A stretch of DNA of 35,230 bases, from assembly GCA_913009865.1 (NCBI GenBank), contig CAJVYK010000002.1, positions 1 through 35,230 on the forward strand. Reading direction: 5' to 3'. This stretch comes from an uncultured bacterium. GTDB taxonomy: Bacteria; Planctomycetota; Phycisphaerae; Sedimentisphaerales; Anaerobacaceae. Below, one piece after another: positions 26,821 through 34,980 of the stretch. A program made the translations under genes and the position numbers. The notes below the pieces were generated by a model. The model made no database searches, had not been told where the DNA came from, and saw only the letters and a list, made by a program, of their open reading frames with translations. The first letter of the stretch is position 1. Each line of letters opens with the position of its first letter.

Positions 26821-27735
26821 GATAGCGGGCAGCGGATACCTGTGGCAGAGCTAGCGTATAGGAAAAAAACAAAAACTTAGCCACAAAGAAAGTTAGCGTA
26901 CAGCGGGTAGCGTTTAGCGTATAGACAAAAAACAAAACTCAGACACAGATGAACACAGATGAACACAGATTAAAAAAAAGAAAAAAACAGTGTAAACCTG
27001 TGCCTTGGGTATCAGTGTTAATCTGTGTCGAAAAAAAACAAAAGACAAAAAACAAAACTCAGACACAAAGAAAGTTAGCGTACAGCGGGTAGCGTATGGC
27101 GTATAGACAAAAAACAAAACTCAGACACAGATGAACACAGAGGTTTTTTTAGCCAGCTTGGCGTTGACGGATTAAAAAATTTTGGGTAGTCTGGGGTTTG
27201 AAAGTAAAAAGTAAAAGGTAGCAAAGAAAGAAATGGGTGGCTGTGGGGCTAATTAAATTGTCCCTAATTAAATTTGGACACGAATTAACACAAATCAAAA
27301 AAAGCAAAAACGGATATAATTTAGCCACAGATACCTATGGCATAAATTTACACAGATTAACACTGATTTTTATCAACCGCAGAGAACGCAAAGAACGCAG
27401 AGGTTCAATAGTATTTAGTTGAAAGAAATTGCGGGTTTATTTGGTATTGCGTATATCGTATTGCGTATTGCGTCTGAGGAGGCCTGCGGGCTGTTTTAGA
27501 ATTGACTGATTAGAATCCTTCGGCTATGCTCAGGACTTCCGCTTTGCTCCAGTTTTGGGTAGTCTGGGGATTGAAAGTAAAAAGTAAAAGGTAGCAAAGA
27601 AAGAAATGGGTGGCTGTCCCTAATTATATAATTATACTTAAGAAAGAAATGGGTGGCTGTCCCTAATTATATAAGAAAGAAATGGGTGGCTGTCCCTAAT
27701 TATATAATTATATGTCCCTAATTATATAAACATTC
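26821..27735. repeat. Repeat hub: several 7/9/10-nt arrays plus 77-bp, 65-bp and about 35-bp direct repeats
   Basis: AGCGTAC|AGCGGGT|AGCGTTT|AGCGTAT (26895-26922); ACACAGATGA|ACACAGATGA|ACACAGATTA (26943-26972); 65-bp repeat at 27180-27244 and 27553-27617; AAGAAAGAAATGGGTGGCTGTCCCTAATTATAT x3 near 27599-27712. Confidence 0.9.
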
Positions 27736-28072
27736 CAATAAATTGTTTGTACTGACTACTTGCAATTGGAATATCAATAGAATTAATTCTGAATCCTTCT
27801 TTTTTTACTCTTAAATTAAGAAGTAGAGATAAAAAGCTTATTACTATATTTGCTTCTTCTTCAGGATTACAACCACCACAATCTTCAAAAGTGTTATCAA
27901 ACGAAAATACGGCTTCAGTATCAGTTATTGATATAGATGGAATAGATTGTAATTGATATCTACCGAATGTAATTTTTGATACTCTAGGTGGAAACCTTTT
28001 AGAGAGTATTATTTTTCTTTCGATTAACATCCTTTCAGCCATGAATACTCCGATTCCTTTACTACCTAACAA
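27722..28072 (-). CDS. Hypothetical protein
   Basis: 116-aa ORF (MLGSKGIGVFMAERMLIERKIILSKRFPPR...) with no recognised family; 3' end abuts the repeat hub. Confidence 0.5.
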   Translation of the reverse strand: MLGSKGIGVFMAERMLIERKIILSKRFPPRVSKITFGRYQLQSIPSISITDTEAVFSFDNTFEDCGGCNPEEEANIVISFLSLLLNLRVKKEGFRINSIDIPIASSQYKQFIGMFI

Positions 28073-28089
28073 TAATTATACAGTCTGTA

Positions 28090-28135
28090 CCATAAACCGC
28101 GTAGGGTTTATGGTGGTGAACCCTGCATGGTTCAC
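28090..28135. terminator. Two adjacent perfect hairpins, possibly a terminator or REP-like element
   Basis: CCATAAACC-GCGTAG-GGTTTATGG (28090-28113) and GTGAACC-CTGCAT-GGTTCAC (28116-28135). Confidence 0.5.
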
Positions 28136-28188
28136 TATAAACCGGGTCAAAGCCCATCGACCGGGCTGCGAACACCGTGGCCGCGCGG

Positions 28189-29016
28189 CTATTGCTTGTC
28201 GCTGTCTACGTTCTTGTTAGGGGGTTCTTCATCAATGGGATCGATTGCAGCCGGAACTTTCCGCCCGACGATAGATATTAAGCAGCCAAGGAGAGCTAAT
28301 ATGACGAACAGCGCCACCAAAGCAAAAAATGGGCGCATAGTCGGAACGCAGATGTATCCGACAATGACTATGATACCGATGACGAGGAAGGTGGTAATAT
28401 CGACAGCTGTAGCCGAGCGTGACCTCGTCAGTCGAAGCATGCGATTGAGATGTCTTTGATCGGATGTGGGAGAGCTCTGGCGCGACGGCTCTTGCGCTCC
28501 CTTAATTCTGCCTTCAACCCAGATTCTTGTTCTCTCGTGTCCGTTGTGTACTACTTGGACGAGAGCACCATCGCCGCGGTCGAGAAAGTCGAAAGTAATG
28601 GGAATGGAGGTGAGGCCGTTCTGATCCCTCTGAGGTTTGCCAATCTCGAATTGGTTAGCGGTATCGGTGTGCTTCAACACCGATGCATTCAGGACGTTAA
28701 CCCCTTCCTTAACAACAATGACCAGTGGCTTTGCTTGTGTAATGTCATGACGAACAATGGTCTCAGTTCCGTGGTTCCAAAAGGCAACTTTGGCAACGGT
28801 GATGACTTTTTGCTCGACTCCGTTGAAGTGAACGGACAGTCCAGGGAGAAATGGTGCGCTATTCTCGATGATGCTCTGTCGGGCGACGCTGTAGTACGGC
28901 AGCTTCTCACGGCGAGACTTCCGATAGAACACGAAAACCATAACAAGGCTAATGGTAGTGATAACAATATTCGTGAGTGAAAACCAAGGGTTACCAGTAA
29001 TCGTCTCGATCGTCAT
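28189..29016 (-). CDS. Hypothetical membrane protein
   Basis: N-terminal TM (FSLTNIVITTISLVMVFVFY), soluble middle, two C-terminal TMs (ITTFLVIGIIVIVGYICV, FFALVALFVILALLGCLISIV). Confidence 0.7.
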   Translation of the reverse strand: MTIETITGNPWFSLTNIVITTISLVMVFVFYRKSRREKLPYYSVARQSIIENSAPFLPGLSVHFNGVEQKVITVAKVAFWNHGTETIVRHDITQAKPLVIVVKEGVNVLNASVLKHTDTANQFEIGKPQRDQNGLTSIPITFDFLDRGDGALVQVVHNGHERTRIWVEGRIKGAQEPSRQSSPTSDQRHLNRMLRLTRSRSATAVDITTFLVIGIIVIVGYICVPTMRPFFALVALFVILALLGCLISIVGRKVPAAIDPIDEEPPNKNVDSDKQ

Positions 29017-29115
29017 TTCTACTCTTCCCCTAACAATGATTATCCAGTCTCTATAAAACTCCTAAAGACAGACTGTTTCTTTCTGTATAATAAGTTCCCG
29101 TTGCTTCTTCAATAT

Positions 29116-30090
29116 TTATCCACCTATGGTGGACTCGCCCCTAGTTTTCCCGACTTTTTTTGATCGGGCCATGAAATCCCTCTGGTGTTGTGTCAAGCTA
29201 TCATCATCTTTCTCTGTGAAGTAAAATTTCAATCTTTCAATTTCTTCTGGTTTTGTTGTCACAACAACATAGTGAGAGTCCGAAGGTTCTCTTGGCGGTA
29301 CTTGATTATTGAATAGATTGCCAAGAAGTATATTTTGTGCTTCTCTTGATAGATCACTTACAAAGCAATATCCTTCTAAATTTGCTTCTGTATAGGAATT
29401 AAAACTATGTTCAATTGCTTCAAGATCCTGCTGGATAGGACTTTTAACATGTTTAATGTTCACTCCCAATTGTTCTTGTCTTTCTTTGGAATCGTCATGA
29501 GGCAAATAAGCGAATATTTGCCTCTGGAATTCTAAATACGCTTCCGAAATTAATTGAAACGCAGATGCTAAGGCTGTTCTAAATATTTCTATATTCTTAT
29601 CCACTATTTCATATTCTGCGAGTTTGTTCATCAATTGAGCGAGAGAGCGTAACATGCGTGAATGAGCATCGCTTAATTCTGTGTATTTTGTATAAATCTT
29701 AGGAGATGGATTGCTATTAGCATCTTGGCAAATAACACAGTTATGATATTGTAGCATCAATGAGTTAATTAGGATTTGATTTTCTTCATAACTTTGCATT
29801 GCACAACTGACATACTCTGAAATCTCTTTGTAAACCTTTAACTTCAGTTCTTCTTTGTGATTAGATAATTGCAGTAGATAATTATCTTTATGCTGGCGTT
29901 CCATCTGATAAATTACCATCACCACACTAACAAGCAATGCCGAAATTCCAACAAGCAGTGTAACAATCTTATCTATTTCCTTTACAGATAACATTATTAT
30001 GAGTATTCCAGCTAAAATACCTGCCAATAAGCCTGTGAGAAATAATAGAAACAAGTCACACTTCGTATATCTCAGTTTTTGCTTATCCAT
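29116..30090 (-). CDS. Hypothetical membrane protein with two N-terminal TM helices and long helical cytosolic domain
   Basis: LFLLFLTGLLAGILAGILIIML and IVTLLVGISALLVSVVMVIYQMERQHKDNY, followed by a charged helical region. Confidence 0.7.
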   Translation of the reverse strand: MDKQKLRYTKCDLFLLFLTGLLAGILAGILIIMLSVKEIDKIVTLLVGISALLVSVVMVIYQMERQHKDNYLLQLSNHKEELKLKVYKEISEYVSCAMQSYEENQILINSLMLQYHNCVICQDANSNPSPKIYTKYTELSDAHSRMLRSLAQLMNKLAEYEIVDKNIEIFRTALASAFQLISEAYLEFQRQIFAYLPHDDSKERQEQLGVNIKHVKSPIQQDLEAIEHSFNSYTEANLEGYCFVSDLSREAQNILLGNLFNNQVPPREPSDSHYVVVTTKPEEIERLKFYFTEKDDDSLTQHQRDFMARSKKVGKTRGESTIGG

Positions 30091-30115
30091 AATAGATTTT
30101 CAATCTTGTGAGTTT

Positions 30116-30301
30116 TTAAGCAAAACTCTCTATCTTCTCCGTGCAGATTTTTTTGGTTAATCTTTGCAATAGCTTCACACGCTTGGCTAAATACTCTAAT
30201 TGCTTCTTTGTAATCTTATAATCCTTTTTATATCTGGCGTCGATGTAAGCCTTCTTTAATAGTTTAAAAGCTTTTGGCAGAGGTGAAAGTGATTTTCTCA
30301 T
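30116..30301 (-). pseudogene. C-terminal fragment of a HEPN-domain protein
   Basis: FKLLKKAYIDARYKKDYKITKKQLEYLAKRVKLLQRLTKKICTEKIESF resembles HEPN C-termini; an in-frame TAA lies just upstream of the ATG and the N-terminal half is missing. Confidence 0.55.
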
Positions 30302-30363
30302 ACGGCGATATTATGCAGAACAGTTGTTGGAGAGTAAAGGGGAAAATGGAAGGGGGTAAAAAT

Positions 30364-30407
30364 AGCGGTTAGCGTATAGCGGATAGGAGAAGCCAGAAGT
30401 CAGACAG
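30364..30407. repeat. Two 7-nt arrays
   Basis: AGCGGTT|AGCGTAT|AGCGGAT|AGG and AGAAGCC|AGAAGTC|AGACAG. Confidence 0.75.
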
Positions 30408-30414
30408 TAAAAAA

Positions 30415-30452
30415 AATATCCAATATCGAACAAGGAATTTCGAATTACGAAG
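30415..30452. repeat. 7-nt array (AATATCG/AATTACG family)
   Basis: AATATCC|AATATCG|AACAAGG|AATTTCG|AATTACG|AAG. Confidence 0.75.
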
Positions 30453-30544
30453 TGAGTATTACGTCGCCGTGCCGGCGACGGTGAAAATATAACCCCGCCC
30501 GGATAACTCCCTGCGATGCAAATAAGAAAAACCCAAAGGAAACC

Positions 30545-30564
30545 CCCTCAAATAAATTCGAGGG
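30545..30564 (-). terminator. Putative terminator after pilT
   Basis: On the minus strand CCCTCGAATTTATTTGAGGG followed by GGTTTCCTTTGGGTTTTTC. Confidence 0.35.
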
Positions 30565-30587
30565 CGAAACCAGTTGTTTGATACCAG

Positions 30588-31721
30588 TTACGTTCTTAAA
30601 ATCGGGCCCATGTCCTCGGCCTCCTTCTTCAAATGTTTTGCCTTCGTTCCGTGTAGTTTGGCCATGGCCTTGTCCTGCAACGCACCCGGCTGACGAGCTT
30701 TGTCCAGCATCTCCTCTAAAGTTATCTTGCCGGTATTATAAAATTTCCAGAGGTGCTCATCGAGAAGCTGCATCCCTAATTTCTTGCCAGTTTGAATACT
30801 CGAATCAATCCGGTAAGACTTGTTCTCGCGGATAAGATTGGCAATGGCGGGGGTTACAACCATAAACTCATAGGCGGCAATTCTTCCTTTGCCGGTGGCT
30901 AAAGGACAAAGGGCCTGGCTGAGAACCGCTATCAGGTTACTGCTTAACTGAGTACGAATCTGCTCCTGCTGGTTCGGGGGAAAAACGTCAATAATCCTTG
31001 TAATCGTGCCGGCGGCACTTGTCGTGTGCAATGTGCTGAAGACAAGGTGGCCGGTTTCGGCGGCTCTTACGGCTGATTCAATTGTCTCAAGGTCACGCAA
31101 TTCGCCTACTAAAATCACGTCAGGGTCCATTCGTAAAACACGTCTCAACGCCTCGCCAAAACTTGGAACATCGATACCAACTTCCCGTTGATTAACAATA
31201 GACTTTTTATGCTTGTGATAGTATTCTATCGGCTCCTCAATGGTTATAATATGACGGTCAAAATTCTCGTTAATATAGTTCACCATAGAGGCAAGAGTGC
31301 TCGTTTTGCCACTGCCGGTCGGGCCTGTTACCAAAAACATTCCCCTCGGCCGGCGGCACAAAGCGGCACAAATTTCGGGTAAACCTATTTCCTCAAAACT
31401 CATAATTCTCGTCGGGATAAGACGCAAGACTAAAGTGATATTACCTCTTTGTTTGAAAACAGACACACGAAATCTCGCTTCATCGCCATAAGCAAAGCCA
31501 AAGTCGGTACCGCCTTCCTCCTGAAGTTCCTGTTGATTTCGTTCGGGTGTGATGCTTTTCATTAAAGCAACCGTGTCATCAGGCTCGAGAACCTTTGTTT
31601 CCAGAGACCTAAGACCGCCATGAATCCGAAATACAGGCGATCTGCCGACTGTAAGGTGTATATCCGAGCCGCCCTGCGCAATGCAGGCCTCCAATAAGCG
31701 ATCCATATTAACTGTTGCCAT
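30588..31721 (-). CDS. pilT: PilT-type retraction ATPase
   Basis: LLEACIAQGGSDIHLTVGRSPVFRIHGGL; TGPTGSGKTSTLASMVNYIN; RMDPDVILVGELRDLETIESAVRAAETGHLVFSTLHT. Confidence 0.94.
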   Translation of the reverse strand: MATVNMDRLLEACIAQGGSDIHLTVGRSPVFRIHGGLRSLETKVLEPDDTVALMKSITPERNQQELQEEGGTDFGFAYGDEARFRVSVFKQRGNITLVLRLIPTRIMSFEEIGLPEICAALCRRPRGMFLVTGPTGSGKTSTLASMVNYINENFDRHIITIEEPIEYYHKHKKSIVNQREVGIDVPSFGEALRRVLRMDPDVILVGELRDLETIESAVRAAETGHLVFSTLHTTSAAGTITRIIDVFPPNQQEQIRTQLSSNLIAVLSQALCPLATGKGRIAAYEFMVVTPAIANLIRENKSYRIDSSIQTGKKLGMQLLDEHLWKFYNTGKITLEEMLDKARQPGALQDKAMAKLHGTKAKHLKKEAEDMGPILRT

Positions 31722-31751
31722 TTGAAAATCCTCAGTAACTTATAATTGTGC

Positions 31752-33518
31752 CTAATCCAGAACTACGTTTTCCGCTTGCGAAAGCCGGGCGATTTCTTCC
31801 GGCGTAGTTATGCCTTTGAATATTTTGATTTTGCCATCGTTTATCAGCATTCTCATTCCGCCTGCTATCGCCGCCTTTTTCAATTCGGTGGTAGGCGCCT
31901 TGGCAAAGGCTAATTCTCTTATTTCGTTGTTTAGCTCTATCATCTCAAATATACCGATACGGCCTCTGAAGCCGGTACCCTGGCAGTGACTGCATTTGGC
32001 GCCCTTGTAGATGGGATGTTTTTCAATATCTTCAGGGGTAATATCGAGCAATCGTAAAAAGTGCGGGTCCGGATTTTCATCAATTACCTTGCAGTGGTTG
32101 CAAATGACCCTTACAAGTCTCTGTGCCATAATGGCTTGTATCGAACTGGCCACAAGGAACGGCTTAACGCCCATATCTATCAGACGGGTAATCGCACTAA
32201 GAGCGTCATTGGTGTGCAATGTGCTGAAAACCAGGTGGCCGGTAAGCGCTGCCTGAATCGCAATATCGGCTACAATGCCGTCTCGAATTTCGCCGATGAG
32301 TATAATATTAGGAGCCTGCCGAAGCATTGCCCTGAGAATGTTGTCAAATGTCAAGCCGATATCCTCTCTGATTTGACACTGATTCATCCCAGCAAAATTG
32401 TATTCCACAGGGTCCTCAGCTGTGATGATTTTCTTGTCCGACTTGTTAAGCTCCTGCAAAGCCGCATACAACGTTGTGGTCTTGCCGCTACCGGTCGGAC
32501 CTGTAACCAGAAAAATGCCATTGGGTCTTTTGATTATCTGTTGAAATCGCTCATAATCATCCTGTTCAAAACCCAGAGACTGAATACCGATGTTGACCGC
32601 ATCAGGACGCAGGATTCGCAATACCATGCTTTCTCCGTGATTGCCCGGCAGAGCTGAAACACGGAAATCAATATTCTGGTCGCCAATGGTACGTTTAATG
32701 CGGCCGTCCTGCGGCAGTCTTTTCTCGGCAATGTCCATGCCGGATAGGATTTTCAGGCGGGTAAGCATCGGCGCCTGCATGTTCTTGGGAACGTTGTCTT
32801 TTTCCAAACAGACACCGTCAACACGATATCTTATGCGTACCCTGTCGGCCATCGGCTCAATGTGGATATCGCTGGCCCGCATATAGTAGGCATTATCTAT
32901 TATGAGATTCACCAGCTTGACAATGGGGCCGTCATCGCCGCTACCTGCGGCCTGGGCCCGGAGAGCCTCGGCCTGTAACTCGTGGCCGGCCTCGGTAAGT
33001 TCGGCGGCAGTTGCGTCGATGCTGTGTTTCAGCTTGTCGTCTTCTTCTCTGCTTGCTTTGTCAAACGAATCCTGGATGTAGGAACGAATTTTCGAAGGGC
33101 AGGCAAGACAGTAGTCCAATTCAGTATTCAAGCGAAACCGAATCACGTCCATCATATCCAGGTTCAACGGGTCGCTGATAATCAGTTTCAGTCTGCCGTT
33201 GTTCATACCCAGCGGCAGGATACTATGCCTTTTTATGAGGTCTTCAGGGATGAGCTTCGCTACGTCAGCCGGAATGGTAGTTTGATCTAAATTTACGTAT
33301 TCTAATCCAAATTGCTTGGCGATTGCCTTGGTTAGAGTCTCTTCGTTCACAAGACCCAGGTCGAGCAGAACCTGGCCGAGACGTTTATTACTGGCTTTCG
33401 AAGTTTTAATCGCCTTGATGAGCGCCTGCTTCTCGACCAGACCGGATTTGTAAAGTATTTCACCTAAATGTCTTCGCTTCTTTGCCATATCTATCCTGTA
33501 TTCTGTTAACTTCGGCAA
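31752..33518 (-). CDS. GspE/PilB-family secretion ATPase (second copy)
   Basis: TGPTGSGKTTTLYAALQELNKSDKKIITAEDPVEYNFAGMNQCQIREDIGLTF; CNHCKVI...CSHCQGTGFRG tetracysteine; N-terminal MshEN-type domain. Confidence 0.94.
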   Translation of the reverse strand: MPKLTEYRIDMAKKRRHLGEILYKSGLVEKQALIKAIKTSKASNKRLGQVLLDLGLVNEETLTKAIAKQFGLEYVNLDQTTIPADVAKLIPEDLIKRHSILPLGMNNGRLKLIISDPLNLDMMDVIRFRLNTELDYCLACPSKIRSYIQDSFDKASREEDDKLKHSIDATAAELTEAGHELQAEALRAQAAGSGDDGPIVKLVNLIIDNAYYMRASDIHIEPMADRVRIRYRVDGVCLEKDNVPKNMQAPMLTRLKILSGMDIAEKRLPQDGRIKRTIGDQNIDFRVSALPGNHGESMVLRILRPDAVNIGIQSLGFEQDDYERFQQIIKRPNGIFLVTGPTGSGKTTTLYAALQELNKSDKKIITAEDPVEYNFAGMNQCQIREDIGLTFDNILRAMLRQAPNIILIGEIRDGIVADIAIQAALTGHLVFSTLHTNDALSAITRLIDMGVKPFLVASSIQAIMAQRLVRVICNHCKVIDENPDPHFLRLLDITPEDIEKHPIYKGAKCSHCQGTGFRGRIGIFEMIELNNEIRELAFAKAPTTELKKAAIAGGMRMLINDGKIKIFKGITTPEEIARLSQAENVVLD

Positions 33519-33548
33519 AATCCATTATAACATTATTGGGATGTGTAG

Positions 33549-34853
33549 TCAAATCTGCAATTTTAACCGGAGCATATTCAGAGCTGTTTGTGCTGCCTGG
33601 AGCCGTATGAAGTCTCTATCCCTTCGCTTGGCCCGATTGGATGCGTGAGAAAAAATAAAGCGCTTAGTCTCACAACCATTAGCCGAATCTACACAAATAT
33701 ATACCAGGCCGACGGGCTTTTGTTCACTGCCGCCAGATGGGCCGGCTATGCCGGTTACGCCAATGCCAAAAGCAGATACAGCCTTCTTTCTGGCACAGCG
33801 GGCCATAGCTGCTGCTGTCTGCTCACTGACAGCGCCATAATTTTCAATCAAATCGGCCGGTACGCCAAGCTCGCTGATTTTGGCGGCGTTGCTGTAAGTA
33901 ATCCAGCCGTGTGTGAAATATCCGCTTGCGCCGGGAATATCGGTCAGAAGCTTGGCTAACGTGCCGCCTGTGCAGGATTCTGCGACGGCGAGTGTCTTGT
34001 TCTGCTGAGCTAATTTTTCACCCACCACTTCGGCCAAAGTCTGCCGGCCAGTACCGTAAACCAACTCTCCAAGCAATTCGGTCAGTAATTTTTCATCTTT
34101 TTCGGCCATCCGTTGTGCCCCTTCGACTTCGCTCAGGGCAGGATTGTCTCTATCTTCGGCCGTTGCGATAATGTGCAGGGTAATTACGCCGTATGACGCC
34201 GTGCAGTTAATCTGTGGATTCCGCCCTCTGTTCATCAGGCTGCCAAGCATCTCTGCTATATTTGATTCACCTGTGCCGAAGCATCTTAACTTTTTGACTA
34301 CCACGGCCCGGCCATCTAACAATTGCAGCAGTTCAGGTAAAACCAGTTCTTCGAACATTTGCTTCATTTCCGACGGCACGCCAGGCATAACAAAAAACAA
34401 TCTGCCACTTACTTCGGCCATAATGCCGGGCGCAGTGCCAAGGTTGTTTATGAGTGCCTTTGCACCGGCTGGTATGTATGCCTGAATTTTGTTCTTCGCA
34501 GGCATTTGTAAATTCCGCTTAGCGAAAAAATCCTGTATCTTTTGCAGAAGTTCGTTTTGCAGCAGCAATTCGGTGCCGAGAAACTTCGCAAATGCCTGGC
34601 GGGTCAAATCATCGTCAGTTGGACCTAAACCGCCGGTTATCAGAACCAGCTCAGCATCATCGCTTGCCAACTTTAATGACCGTACAATTGCATCTAAACA
34701 ATCCCCGACAGTGTAGGAGCTGACAACAGGTATGCCGATTGAAAGAAGCTTTCCGCCCAGCCAGGATGCATTAGTATCTATTGTCTGACCGCTGAGAATC
34801 TCATTGCCTATACTGACGATGCTTGCTTTTTTATTTTTTATCTCTTTAGCCAC
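33549..34853 (-). CDS. cinA: CinA family protein (MoCF-biosynthesis domain plus C-terminal amidohydrolase)
   Basis: KASIVSIGNEILSGQTIDTNASWLGGKL, TGGLGPTDDDLTRQA, VAESCTGGTLAKLLTDIPGASGYFTHGWITYSNAAK. GTG start at 34853 falls in a repeat lead motif. Confidence 0.93.
   Translation of the reverse strand: MAKEIKNKKASIVSIGNEILSGQTIDTNASWLGGKLLSIGIPVVSSYTVGDCLDAIVRSLKLASDDAELVLITGGLGPTDDDLTRQAFAKFLGTELLLQNELLQKIQDFFAKRNLQMPAKNKIQAYIPAGAKALINNLGTAPGIMAEVSGRLFFVMPGVPSEMKQMFEELVLPELLQLLDGRAVVVKKLRCFGTGESNIAEMLGSLMNRGRNPQINCTASYGVITLHIIATAEDRDNPALSEVEGAQRMAEKDEKLLTELLGELVYGTGRQTLAEVVGEKLAQQNKTLAVAESCTGGTLAKLLTDIPGASGYFTHGWITYSNAAKISELGVPADLIENYGAVSEQTAAAMARCARKKAVSAFGIGVTGIAGPSGGSEQKPVGLVYICVDSANGCETKRFIFSHASNRAKRRDRDFIRLQAAQTALNMLRLKLQI
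34116..34140. repeat. Short dispersed palindrome-like repeat inside the cinA coding region
   Basis: TGCCCCTTCGACTTCGCTCAGGGCA with inverted ends TGCCC/GGGCA; encodes PALSEVEGA in frame. Confidence 0.65.
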
Positions 34854-34879
34854 GAATTCTCACGAATTTTCACTAATTG
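34848..34879. repeat. 10-nt array with AGCCAC lead
   Basis: CACGAATTCT|CACGAATTTT|CACTAATTG preceded by TTTAGC. Confidence 0.85.
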
Positions 34880-34920
34880 TTTTTCTGTTTTTATTTCTTT
34901 AACCACGAATGTGAATGTTG

Positions 34921-34980
34921 AATTACAAATTTCAAAATTCCCTGTTCGAGATTCATTATTCCTTGTTCGCTTCGTGGCTA
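34921..34980. repeat. 7-nt array (TTC core) ending in reverse lead GTGGCTA
   Basis: AATTACA|AATTTCA|AAATTCC|CTGTTCG|AGATTCA|TTATTCC|TTGTTCG|CTTCGTGGCTA. Confidence 0.8.

Noticed and set aside
26672-27117. 87-aa and 67-aa minus-strand ORFs in the repeat hub
   Set aside because: Both translate the repeats themselves (MFFVYT..ATRCTLTFFV appears in both), so they are repeat artefacts and not genes.
26821-27735. Possible CRISPR array in the repeat hub
   Set aside because: Units are short (7-10 nt) and degenerate or contiguous tandem; there is no regular 25-40-nt repeat with unique spacers and no cas genes.
28450-28980. 176-aa plus-strand ORF
   Set aside because: Antisense to the 275-aa membrane protein, which has clear TM segments and is the better coding candidate.
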